Shown here in pieces: positions 15,041 to 21,965 of a DNA stretch of 42,508 bases (the first letter of the stretch is position 1; each line of letters starts with the position of its first letter). Source of the DNA: Nitrososphaerota archaeon. Lineage in GTDB: Archaea > Thermoproteota > Nitrososphaeria > Nitrososphaerales > JACPRH01. The position numbers and the translations under genes were made by a program. The stretch spans positions 71,820-114,327 of the forward strand of contig JACPRH010000049.1 of the NCBI GenBank assembly GCA_016190055.1, given 5' to 3'. The notes under the pieces are model-generated. The model ran no database searches. It was given only the letters and a program-made list of their open reading frames with translations, and was not told the origin of the DNA.

Positions 15041-15268
15041 ATGAAGGAAGCGATAAACGAGTTTCTCAAAATGGAGGAGGCTAGGCAGCTGGGATTTGAC
15101 TCTCAGCCGGACATTACTACTCTAACGATTAGACAGTTTCTCGAAAAATATGGGCATTACTATCGCCGCAGGTTAAACAGCGATAGCAACAACAACAGTA
15201 TTCCGTACGATCTTTATGCTAATTTGAGTTCATGGCCAGTTCTTTATTCTCTTAGAATCTGCCGCTAA
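15041..15268 (+). CDS. Small protein, possibly ribbon-helix-helix-like
   Basis: 75 residues. The middle (EEARQLGFDSQPDITTLTIR, then QFLEKYG) looks like the helix-turn-helix half of CopG/Arc-type regulators: an LGF-DS turn followed by a helix with alternating hydrophobics. The C-terminal 25 residues look unstructured and may be non-native. ATG at 15041, immediately after the preceding small ORF. The 200 bases after it hold no other gene. Confidence 0.35.
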   Translation: MKEAINEFLKMEEARQLGFDSQPDITTLTIRQFLEKYGHYYRRRLNSDSNNNSIPYDLYANLSSWPVLYSLRICR

Positions 15269-15433
15269 TCCGCCCGTAAGGCTGAGAATCCCCGGGGAGC
15301 GTAGTGCAGACGTAGGTGAGTGGACTGGATTTGCATGTTGGAGACGGTGCAGTTGAACCTTTTCATGGTTGATGGCGAAGAAATTTCAGATGCTGCTAAC
15401 CTAAGGATGAAATTAATTTCAATTTGTCTGCCG

Positions 15434-15441
15434 ATTTAAAT
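15434..15441 (+). promoter_or_regulatory. TATA box of the DUF3800-like gene
   Basis: TTTAAATA centred about 30 nt upstream of the TTG start at 15468, which points to a nearly leaderless transcript. Confidence 0.5.
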
Positions 15442-15467
15442 ACAGCTACCCTTTTACGAGGTAGGGT

Positions 15468-16451
15468 TTGCCGAAGGATAATTATTCTCTCTTTAAAGAA
15501 ATTGTGGCTAGTGCATTTTATGGCAGTATCTATAGATTTGGCGATATCGATTATAAATTACAGCCTCGGCTAATACAAAAGTATGATATCATCCGAGTTA
15601 TCGGTGAGCCTGCTTCTGAGTTTGAACGATTAGTCAAGGTGCTTCCCAACAGATTCAAGGATACTGCAAGGACTGAGCTGTACCGAACAGACCGTGGATG
15701 GTTATCCCGAGGCACAAGAGACCATGACTTACGTCTAATCAAAAGCAACGGAACCGAGTACATTATCCCATGGATAGGCAACAGATCAGTCGGGATCGAC
15801 ACACGCAGCTATGAAGACAAATGGACAATACTATCTATCTGCGTATTTAATGACCCAGAAGCCGCCTACGCGTACTGCGAGAAGCATCTAGAGCTGCCTA
15901 AGGTTTACCAACCACCAGAATTCAAATGGGCCAGGCTTTACCCGATACATCGCAACCGGTTCTTGGAGAACCTCGACTTCTTTCTCAAACTGTCCTGCGA
16001 GGCAGTATTAACAATAAAGACCAACGCATTGATAAAGCCTGAGGAGAAACTCAACGACATCTTCATAAAACTAATCGACGGATGCTTCTCCGGATACGAG
16101 AAACATAAAGGAGCAGCGCGTAACCATCTCAGAACACAGTTTTTCGACACGATTAACAATACCCCAATACATTGCGACAACGATTTCAAACCACTCACAC
16201 CCAGCAACATCATCAGATACCTCGTCAAAACACTAGCAGACGGCAAAGAGTTTACTCCATTACACGCGGAAAAAACATCCGGAGAATCCAGACCAATACA
16301 ATTAGCCGACCTAATATGCGGCGCATTCCACCACCACTTAACAAATAAAACCTATAATCAGATCGGCTTCTACCCACTTGAGTTCAATAACAAACTAAAA
16401 GGAATCAAACAAGGAAAAGAAGCCAAAGCATACATCTGGTTCAACAAATAA
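15468..16451 (+). CDS. DUF3800-like protein (RNase H-like fold), accessory
   Basis: 327 residues. The C-terminal SGESRPIQLADLICGAF is the hallmark end of DUF3800 proteins, which adopt an RNase H-like fold and occur on mobile elements and in defence islands. The usual N-terminal DESG strand is not evident; the corresponding region may be around residue 100 (PWIGNRSVGIDTRSYEDKWT). TTG start; TATA box in place. It is flanked by repeats and by a 1.9-kb stretch without clear protein genes, consistent with an accessory island. Function unknown. Confidence 0.55.
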   Translation: MPKDNYSLFKEIVASAFYGSIYRFGDIDYKLQPRLIQKYDIIRVIGEPASEFERLVKVLPNRFKDTARTELYRTDRGWLSRGTRDHDLRLIKSNGTEYIIPWIGNRSVGIDTRSYEDKWTILSICVFNDPEAAYAYCEKHLELPKVYQPPEFKWARLYPIHRNRFLENLDFFLKLSCEAVLTIKTNALIKPEEKLNDIFIKLIDGCFSGYEKHKGAARNHLRTQFFDTINNTPIHCDNDFKPLTPSNIIRYLVKTLADGKEFTPLHAEKTSGESRPIQLADLICGAFHHHLTNKTYNQIGFYPLEFNNKLKGIKQGKEAKAYIWFNK

Positions 16452-16459
16452 ATCAATAG

Positions 16460-16575
16460 GTGAAGGCGCCGTGCACCGTTCGCCATCCATGCGAATGGCC
16501 GTTGTCGCGGACGTTGCCTCCTCTGGAGACCACGTGACCCGCTGGGTAACACGGCCTTAGGTACCTTCCACATCT
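16460..16575 (-). ncRNA. Candidate structured RNA, GC-rich, about 110 nt
   Basis: A GC-rich block stands out from AT-rich flanks. A closing stem pairs AAGG(cgc)CGTG at 16463-16473 with CACG(g)CCTT at 16550-16558. Inside are hairpins ACCC/GGGT, CTCC/GGAG and GCCAT/ATGGC. The minus strand is favoured: TTTTAAATA at about 16594-16602 is a good TATA box roughly 25-40 nt upstream, and T-rich sequence follows the 3' end. It does not read as tRNA, 5S, SRP or RNase P RNA to me. Strand and ends are uncertain. Confidence 0.35.
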
Positions 16576-16639
16576 ACAACAGCACTCTAAAGTATTTAAA
16601 ATAATATCTGAGCGTAAACTACAGATACCGAAACAAAAC

Positions 16640-16800
16640 GACCAGACACAACCTTGAAGCACACCATTCCTCACCATCACTAAACACCCATAGTGAAAGC
16701 AGCTCAAAAACAAACCAAACACACGACAAACCATTCAAACATAAACAGCCCAACCCAACAAAACACCCAACACCCAAAAACAACCGTACAAAATTTTTTT
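16640..16800. other. Strand-skewed A/C-rich tract ending in an A/T run
   Basis: The plus strand is almost free of G and T for over 100 bases (runs such as ACCCAACAAAACACCCAACA), ending in AAAATTTTTTTT near 16790-16800. No gene is supportable between 16576 and 17290. A short CTGTCT/AGACAG hairpin lies at 17084-17099. Together with the G-rich tract that follows, the opposite skews could mark a replication or transcription switch point. Confidence 0.35.
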
Positions 16801-17294
16801 TCAGCTACCGCTAGCATGTCATGCGGGCAGTTTCAGGATTTCCCGCGTCAAATGTTTTCAGGCTTGGAAATTTGCTTGTTCTCGCTAGGGTGCAAGCAGC
16901 TGGGCCGCCGATGATGAGATTTCATACATACAAGACTCCTACCACTACTTCTCCTGCTGGCTTGGTCCGGTTTGCTTGGTTGGTTAGATGGTTAATTAGT
17001 GCAACTTATTCTTGTCAGTAATACTCGAAACCTTTCCCAAGCGATCCGCCATCATCATGCCTTACACTCGCCTACTTGCCTACCTGTCTTCACAGACAGA
17101 CAGCGGGTTGCAAGCATGTTATCACAAAATTGCATGCGGTGAGTTAAGGCAGGCACTAACCACATTGCATTGAATTGAATTCGATCCACGTCGGAGCTAA
17201 TGTATCTGCAGATACCTAAGGGAAGCATTCTGGGACATCTTGGAGAAATCGGTAAAAAGTCTTTGGAGGTGCACTTTCACTAGGATACGCGCTG

Positions 17295-17605
17295 GAGGAA
17301 GGTACAAGTGGGTTACATTTGTGCGTGATGCTGTATTGGTGGTATGCTTGGGGGGTACAAGTGGCGCGGGCGGCGGGGGGTACATTTGGGAGAAAATTGG
17401 GAGAACTTTGGGAGAAACTATTGGTACGGGGGGTACACTGGTGGTAAATGGGAGAAGGCGGTGGTACAACTGGTGGTACAAGTGGTGGTACAGGCGTGAT
17501 TAATGGTGGTAAAGTGGTGGTAATTGGGAGAAAGTGGGAGAAGTTGGGGGGTACAAATTGATTGTTTTTCGATAGTAATGATTAGGAGGTGGGGGGTACA
17601 CGTTG
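17295..17605. repeat. Field of GGTACA and TGGGAGAA short repeats
   Basis: GGTACA occurs about nine times (for example 17301, 17354, 17379, 17431, 17463, 17475, 17487, 17550, 17594). TGGGAGAA or close variants occur about six times, many preceded by GGTGGT or GGGGG. An 87-codon open frame runs through it, but its product is low-complexity and has no family character. The arrangement resembles an iteron-type region; 17606-17970 has only short palindromes such as ACCAAAAGATTTTGGT. Confidence 0.5.
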
Positions 17606-17974
17606 CGTGCGGATTTGGGGGTTGCGGTCTATGACTCGCAGATCCTAACGATGCCCAGATTATTTAAGCGGACAATTGTCGCTCCGCTTCTTTGGATGAG
17701 CCACCAAAAGATTTTGGTAGCAAGCGGCTAAAATCAAATCAGTCTGGTATTCTCAAACCAAGACTGAAAGCGGCAGATCGATCAAGAAGAAGTAGCGGGA
17801 AAAATATTACCTGCTTAAATCTGGTTGAGGCATGCAGGATCTCAGGTAGGTAGGTAGTAGAACTGAATCAGTTGGTTAAGCATTGTCTTCCAGAGCAAAG
17901 ATTGATGATGAGGACCTCATCCTCCTTCTCCTCTGCTCAGCACCCTGAACAGGGAGCACTATTATCATGTTCTG

Positions 17975-18168
17975 CACCGCATCTTTGCAGAAAATGCATT
18001 CCTGGGCGGAATGCATTCTTGGTGAAAATGCGGTGATGATGCAACATTATGACCGCATTCTTAGCAGAAAACGTACTTCTCGGCGAAGTACATTCTTGGG
18101 CAAGAATGCGGTGATGAAAAATTATGACCGCATTCTTTAATGAAAAGGTGACTCTCCGAGAGCCACCT
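17975..18168. repeat. Three tandem nested-hairpin units with covarying stems
   Basis: Unit 1 (17975-18035): outer stem CACCGCAT/ATGCGGTG, inner stem AATGCATTCC/GGAATGCATT, 5-nt loop. Unit 2 (18052-18112): outer stem of 11 bp from ACCGCATTCTT, inner stem GTACTTC/GAAGTAC, 5-nt loop. Unit 3 (18127-18168): inner stem AGGTGACTC/GAGCCACCT with one mismatch, 5-nt loop, outer stem lost. In units 1 and 2 both internal loops are 10 and 10 nt, and GCAGAAAA before and TTCTTGG after the inner stem are conserved. Different bases with preserved pairing indicate selection for structure in RNA or DNA. It ends about 190 bases before the zinc-ribbon/integrase genes. Confidence 0.65.
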
Positions 18169-18354
18169 TCTTGGTCAAAAGTGTAGAGTTGTTTGTTGTG
18201 GCCCCAACTTTATATCCACTAAGATATGCTCTTATCTGTCTGAGCATCTCTGGCCCAAGTAGCGGCTTTCGCCTCTGCTATAGGGTAGCCGCACCATATC
18301 TGTTTTTCTCCGCCGCTTAAAAGCGAGTAGACCTGTCCAGCTCGACGAAGCACC

Positions 18355-18744
18355 GTGTCGCCTGAGAAGCTTCTATCTTCAAAGTTAGGGAAGAAGTCCG
18401 GCAAGCAGTGCCCTAGATGTGGTAGGCTTGGAAGCTTCCACATAAAGGAGTTTCTAGGCGAAGGTGGCCAAATCTACAGATACTGGTATACAGCACATTA
18501 CAGACCAGCAGCTGTAGCTGAGAATGGAAAGAAGGGCAACATCAAGTGGTGCTATGTTGGTAAATCGCTTCCTTCCAGCGAACCCAATATTCCTAGCAAG
18601 GATGATCCTCAACAGCAGCAATACTTCTTCAAACCCATAAATAGCGAGAGTCTTTACCTAAACACGAATGCGTCTGGGAAGCAACAGCACCCGGTACAGC
18701 TATCCCAGATAAGAAACAACCGGGAGAGGGAGAAGAAAACGTGA
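18355..18744 (+). CDS. Zinc-ribbon protein upstream of the integrase
   Basis: 129 residues. A CPRCG zinc-binding knuckle near residue 19 is followed by RYWYTAHY and an IKWCYVG segment with a further Cys, then a Gln/Asn-rich low-complexity tail. This resembles small zinc proteins often encoded with archaeal integrases, perhaps DNA binding. GTG start; the gene overlaps the integrase start by 4 nt (GTGA), so the two are translated together. A TATA-like CTTTATATCC lies at about 18208-18217. Confidence 0.6.
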   Translation: MSPEKLLSSKLGKKSGKQCPRCGRLGSFHIKEFLGEGGQIYRYWYTAHYRPAAVAENGKKGNIKWCYVGKSLPSSEPNIPSKDDPQQQQYFFKPINSESLYLNTNASGKQQHPVQLSQIRNNREREKKT

Positions 18745-19844
18745 GCCAAGTCTCACATCAAATAGACTTGGAAGGATTGGAACAGAAGATCTACCGTCGA
18801 AGTCACAGCGTCAACTCAGTCACGACATTTAGAAGATCGGTATCTACATTCAAAGTGTTCCTGAAAACTCGGAATCTCACACTTTCAACAGCTCTGCAGC
18901 AAGACCCATACAAGCTACTAGATGGTTACGCGGCTTGGATGGATGAAATGAACTTCAGGTCAAGTACACAGAACACAAAACTATACTACGCTACACGATT
19001 ATTGACTCATAATGGCGTCAAAATCGATAAAGACAAGTTAAGAGACGCAGTGCCAACCCCGAAGAAGCAGATATTCACCGATGAAGCATTGACACCTGAA
19101 AGTGCCCGAACAATACTTCTGGAAACAAGGCAACCTGATCTCCGACTCTTGTTGTTCCTAGAAAAAGACACTTTGGCACGACCTGAAGAACTGATCAGCC
19201 TGAAACTAGGAAACATAAACCTGACGAATGACCCGGCTTACCTGAAAATACCTGAGTACGCCGCTAAAAACAACATAGAGCGAGAGGTCTTCTTCACGCA
19301 GGAAACCAAGGAAAGACTCGTAGCTTATCTGCAAAAAGAACACATCACGAAACCCAGCGAATACATTTTCCTGAAAAAAGGCTTGTTACTAGACCCAATC
19401 GCTGATGAGAAAAACTTCCAGAAAGCGGTATCTCTCAAGTTCAACAATATGCATGATAAATGGCACAGAAACAGAATAAACATCCCAGCGATTCGAAACA
19501 TCATCCAATTAATGGAGAGAAGAGGACATAAAAACGCCTACACAATCCACATCTACAGCTTCAAAAAATTTGGGTTCACCAAAATCGCAGACACAATCAG
19601 CGAACTAGCCGCTCATGCCATCGCAGGACATCAACAATATCTGATAACTTACTACAAGAAAAGCCGAGATGAACGAGCCGCAGACTTCAGGAAAGTAGCT
19701 CCAAAACTTCAGCTCTTCACAACACCAACCGATGTCGAGAAGCAACAGAAAATCATCGAGAACGAAATTAAGACTCTACCTCCAGAGGCTTTAGCACAGG
19801 TCTTAGAATTTGTGAAGACCGCTAAGAGAGCCGACAAGAGGTAG
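18741..19844 (+). CDS. Archaeal tyrosine recombinase (integrase)
   Basis: 367 residues. The N-terminal SAM-like core-binding domain spans about 15-100, the catalytic domain about 115-320. Recognisable catalytic positions: Arg147 (LARPEELISL), His270 in TIHIYSFKKF, His297 in AIAGHQQY, and the nucleophile Tyr304 or Tyr305 (YLITYYKKS). The usual HxxR box reads HIYSFK, so the second Arg is replaced or shifted. It would integrate or excise a mobile element at a specific site. GTG start overlaps the zinc-ribbon gene; a 33-residue ORF overlaps its stop. Divergent from XerA. Confidence 0.8.
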   Translation: MSQVSHQIDLEGLEQKIYRRSHSVNSVTTFRRSVSTFKVFLKTRNLTLSTALQQDPYKLLDGYAAWMDEMNFRSSTQNTKLYYATRLLTHNGVKIDKDKLRDAVPTPKKQIFTDEALTPESARTILLETRQPDLRLLLFLEKDTLARPEELISLKLGNINLTNDPAYLKIPEYAAKNNIEREVFFTQETKERLVAYLQKEHITKPSEYIFLKKGLLLDPIADEKNFQKAVSLKFNNMHDKWHRNRINIPAIRNIIQLMERRGHKNAYTIHIYSFKKFGFTKIADTISELAAHAIAGHQQYLITYYKKSRDERAADFRKVAPKLQLFTTPTDVEKQQKIIENEIKTLPPEALAQVLEFVKTAKRADKR

Positions 19845-19945
19845 TGACTGCAGAACAGGCAGAACAACTGATTAACGCTGGATGCACATTCGTTGGCGTG
19901 CTGCCTAATGGCAAAGTAATCGTTCAGAAAAAGTTACTCACTTAA
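19844..19945 (+). CDS. 33-aa ORF coupled to the integrase
   Basis: GTG inside the integrase stop (TAGTG) starts TAEQAEQLINAGCTFVGVLP, then NGKVIVQKKLLT. Many archaeal integrases and small regulators carry a similar short module of the form EEAxxLIEAGFEYVxxxDGxKxFRKR; here it stands alone. Likely a micro-protein or a module split from the integrase. Not recognised as a named family. Confidence 0.5.
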   Translation: MTAEQAEQLINAGCTFVGVLPNGKVIVQKKLLT

Positions 19946-19957
19946 AAACAAAGGATT

Positions 19958-19970
19958 AAGTCTAAATATA
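19958..19970 (+). promoter_or_regulatory. TATA box of the S19e operon
   Basis: AAGTCTAAATATA lies about 40-50 nt upstream of the S19e ATG and contains a good archaeal TATA element (AAATATA). Confidence 0.45.
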
Positions 19971-20009
19971 TGCCGCTTCAGGGTTAGAGCACGCTGGAGT
20001 GCTAAAGGA

Positions 20010-20465
20010 ATGCCTACTGTATATGAAGTACCGCAGGATTTGTTGATAAAGCGGCTGAGTGAGCATCTTAGAAAGGTGCCGCAGATCGCACCCCCAGCTT
20101 GGGCGCCGTACGCGAAGACTGGTTCTCATGCTGCACGTCCTCCTCAGGATCGCGACTGGTGGTATACTCGATGCGCATCTCTGCTTAGAAAGGTGTATGT
20201 TCACGGCCCGATTGGGTTGACTGAGCTTGAAGTGGTGTATGGAGGCGGGAAGCGAATAGGTTACGGTGGAATGCATCACCGCGACGCAGGTGGCTCCGCT
20301 ATCCGGAGACCGCTACTTCAACTTGAGGCCGCTGGGCTGGTGGAGAAGAAGCAGGGTAAAGGCCGAATGGTCAGCAACAAGGGTCGCAGCCTTCTAGATA
20401 GGCTGAGCAATGAAATCTTTAAAGAGTTGATCAAATCTGATCCATCACTCGCCAGATACTCGTAG
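20010..20465 (+). CDS. rps19e: Ribosomal protein S19e
   Basis: 151 residues, the normal size. Typical S19e blocks are present: YEVPQDLLIKRLSEHLR at the start, PPQDRDWWYTRCASLLRKVY, GPIGLTELEVVYGG, and RRPLLQLEAAGLVEKKQGKG with the winged-helix character of the family. It is a small-subunit protein required for late 30S maturation. ATG start. First gene of the S19e-PDCD5-L39e-L31e cluster, an order common in archaea. Confidence 0.95.
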   Translation: MPTVYEVPQDLLIKRLSEHLRKVPQIAPPAWAPYAKTGSHAARPPQDRDWWYTRCASLLRKVYVHGPIGLTELEVVYGGGKRIGYGGMHHRDAGGSAIRRPLLQLEAAGLVEKKQGKGRMVSNKGRSLLDRLSNEIFKELIKSDPSLARYS

Positions 20466-20480
20466 ATCGGTGTTTGCCTC

Positions 20481-20798
20481 ATGTCTGAGGACGAGCGTGA
20501 AGAAAGAGAAGCTGCATCAACATCAGCAGCAGCATCAGCCGTTGGCCGTGGAGAAGAAGCCGCTCGGCAACGTGAGATCCGAGAAGGAGTTCTAAGGATA
20601 CTTTTAACCTCGGAGGCACGTGAAAGATTGAACAATATTAGGATGGTGAAGCCTGAGGTGGCTAAAGTCATTGAAGATAACATTATTAGGCTCGCATCAG
20701 CCGGCCGTATACAGCCGCCGATCTCGGATGACGATATCAAACGTTTCCTGATGGCGGTTCAGAAACCAAAGAGAGAGTTCAAGATTAGGAGGATTTAG
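20481..20798 (+). CDS. PDCD5-like DNA-binding protein
   Basis: 105 residues. Matches the archaeal PDCD5/COG2118 family: a charged, Ala-rich N-terminal helix, then REGVLRILLTSEARERLNNI, RMVKPEVAKVIEDNIIRLAS and a C-terminal ISDDDIKRFL. A three-helix bundle binding DNA is known for this family; the cellular role is unsettled. It lies 15 nt after S19e and 7 nt before L39e. Confidence 0.9.
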   Translation: MSEDEREEREAASTSAAASAVGRGEEAARQREIREGVLRILLTSEARERLNNIRMVKPEVAKVIEDNIIRLASAGRIQPPISDDDIKRFLMAVQKPKREFKIRRI

Positions 20799-20805
20799 AA
20801 AGAAG

Positions 20806-20964
20806 ATGGCCCGAAACAGGACGGTTGCGTTAAAGAAGAGAATATTCAAGAACGTTAGGCGAACAATGTCAGTTCCCACCTGGGTAATGATGAGAACCCA
20901 CAGGCGAGTACGAAGATCAGCCAAGAAACGCTCTTGGAAGCACGGTACGACAAACGTGAGGTAA
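20806..20964 (+). CDS. rpl39e: Ribosomal protein L39e
   Basis: 52 residues, strongly basic, beginning MARNRTVALKKRIFKN and containing SVPTWVMMRTHRRVRR, which corresponds to the RVPAWVxxKTxRRV core of L39e, then KKRSWKHG. It lines the peptide exit tunnel of the large subunit. ATG at 20806, stop TAA at 20962-20964; 9 nt before L31e. Confidence 0.95.
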   Translation: MARNRTVALKKRIFKNVRRTMSVPTWVMMRTHRRVRRSAKKRSWKHGTTNVR

Positions 20965-20973
20965 GAATAGTAG

Positions 20974-21453
20974 ATGTCTGAAGAGAAAAACGAGCCAATA
21001 ACTAGAATATACACAATCCCGCTAGACACCGCGATGATCACCCCGAGGCACCGCAGAGCAAAGCGAGCAGTCGCCGACATCAAGAAGTTCGCAATCAAAC
21101 ACATGAAGAGCGAAGAAATCAAGATCGAAACAGATCTAAACGAACGGATATGGAACCGCGGAATCAGACACCCACCGAGACGCATAACAGTCAAAATGGA
21201 CAGGGATGAAGACGGCGTAATAACCATCTCACTACCATCAGAAACTGAGATAGAAACTACTAAAGCAGAAACCGAAAAGAAGAAAACTGAAACCAAAGCC
21301 AAAACAGAGAAGAAACCCAAGTCCAAAGCCAAGGCCAAAGAAGAAGCTAAAGTCGAAGCCGAACCAGAGGCTAAAACTGAAGAAGCTAAGGCTGAAGAAG
21401 AAACAGCACCCGTAGAAAAAGCAGCAACGAAAGAAGAGAAGAAGACCAAGTAG
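20974..21453 (+). CDS. rpl31e: Ribosomal protein L31e with a long charged C-terminal extension
   Basis: 159 residues where L31e is usually 80-100. The first about 90 match the family (ITRIYTIPLDTAMITPRHRR, KFAIKHMKSEEIKIETDLNE, IWNRGIRHPPRRITVKMD). The remaining about 65 are almost only Lys, Glu, Ala and Thr, in imperfect repeats such as EAKTEEAKAEEE. L31e sits near the tunnel exit, so a flexible charged arm there could touch nascent chains or targeting factors; that is inference. ATG start. Confidence 0.92.
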   Translation: MSEEKNEPITRIYTIPLDTAMITPRHRRAKRAVADIKKFAIKHMKSEEIKIETDLNERIWNRGIRHPPRRITVKMDRDEDGVITISLPSETEIETTKAETEKKKTETKAKTEKKPKSKAKAKEEAKVEAEPEAKTEEAKAEEETAPVEKAATKEEKKTK

Positions 21454-21525
21454 GGGAGTAAGCAGCGACCGGTCGGTTGATGAAACGGTCGATCTAACCT
21501 CAACCTACGCATTTTATTTGTATTC

Positions 21526-21867
21526 TTATTGAACTACTAGTCTAAACCAGTTTCTGTACAGAGGCGGTATAGGCTCGCCGTACCACGCCTCGAAAAGCCG
21601 CCTGATCTCCTCAGCAGATTCAACGCCAGCCAACTTCGCGTCAGCATCTATTAGGCGGTAGGGGTCAATCTCCTCATTTTTGTAGACGTAAATCACAGGG
21701 GCGTTCTCGTCTTTGCTTTTGAAGCGGGTTGAGGCTAGGTGGTAGAGACCGTTTAACCTGAATTTCCTGTAGGTGACCTCTGCTTTGCCTTGGAGAATCT
21801 GCTGGATGAGCGTTTCAGTGAAGACGATGCGCTTGGTGCGTTCACCCGGAGCCTTAGACGACTTCAT
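21526..21867 (-). CDS. ASCH/PUA-like domain protein
   Basis: 113 residues. The pattern IVFTETLIQQILQGKAEVTY followed by R resembles the ASCH start (a GK-T-R motif). It continues through GLYHLAS and APVIYVYKNEEI to a LAGVESAEEIRRLFEAWYG helix. ASCH domains bind RNA or nucleobases; the specific role here is unknown. Convergent with L31e and downstream of the FtsZ-like gene, 98 nt away. Confidence 0.6.
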   Translation of the reverse strand: MKSSKAPGERTKRIVFTETLIQQILQGKAEVTYRKFRLNGLYHLASTRFKSKDENAPVIYVYKNEEIDPYRLIDADAKLAGVESAEEIRRLFEAWYGEPIPPLYRNWFRLVVQ

Positions 21868-21965
21868 CTCTCAACAGATCCATTTGTAGCTGAAGGAGAA
21901 TAAAGAAGAGAGAGCGCGAGCGAGTCACGTGGCCAACCCAGCTTCGAGCGGATGTATTTTGATGC

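Noticed and set aside
16453-16573. 16S/23S rRNA fragment suggested by stretches such as TGGCGAACGG.
   Set aside because: Only short words match; the order of helices does not follow any rRNA region I can recall.
17240-17503. 87-codon open frame in the GGTACA repeat field.
   Set aside because: Product is low-complexity and built from the DNA repeats (GGT, TGG codons); no family character.
17900-17950. Possible C/D box RNA (ATGATGA followed about 40 nt later by CTGA).
   Set aside because: No clear D'/C' boxes and no terminal stem; the GATGAGG/CCTCATC hairpin hides the C box. Chance match likely.
18219-18443. 74-codon minus-strand frame overlapping the start of the zinc-ribbon gene.
   Set aside because: Part of it looks protein-like, but it overlaps a better supported gene and a TATA box, and no homologue is recognised.
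1558-19965. 13-bp direct repeat GGATTAAGTCTAA at 1558-1570 and 19953-19965, flanking the accessory region and next to the integrase genes (possible att sites).
   Set aside because: Several 13-mers are expected to repeat by chance in a 42-kb window, and the right copy overlaps the S19e promoter. No tRNA or longer identity supports it.
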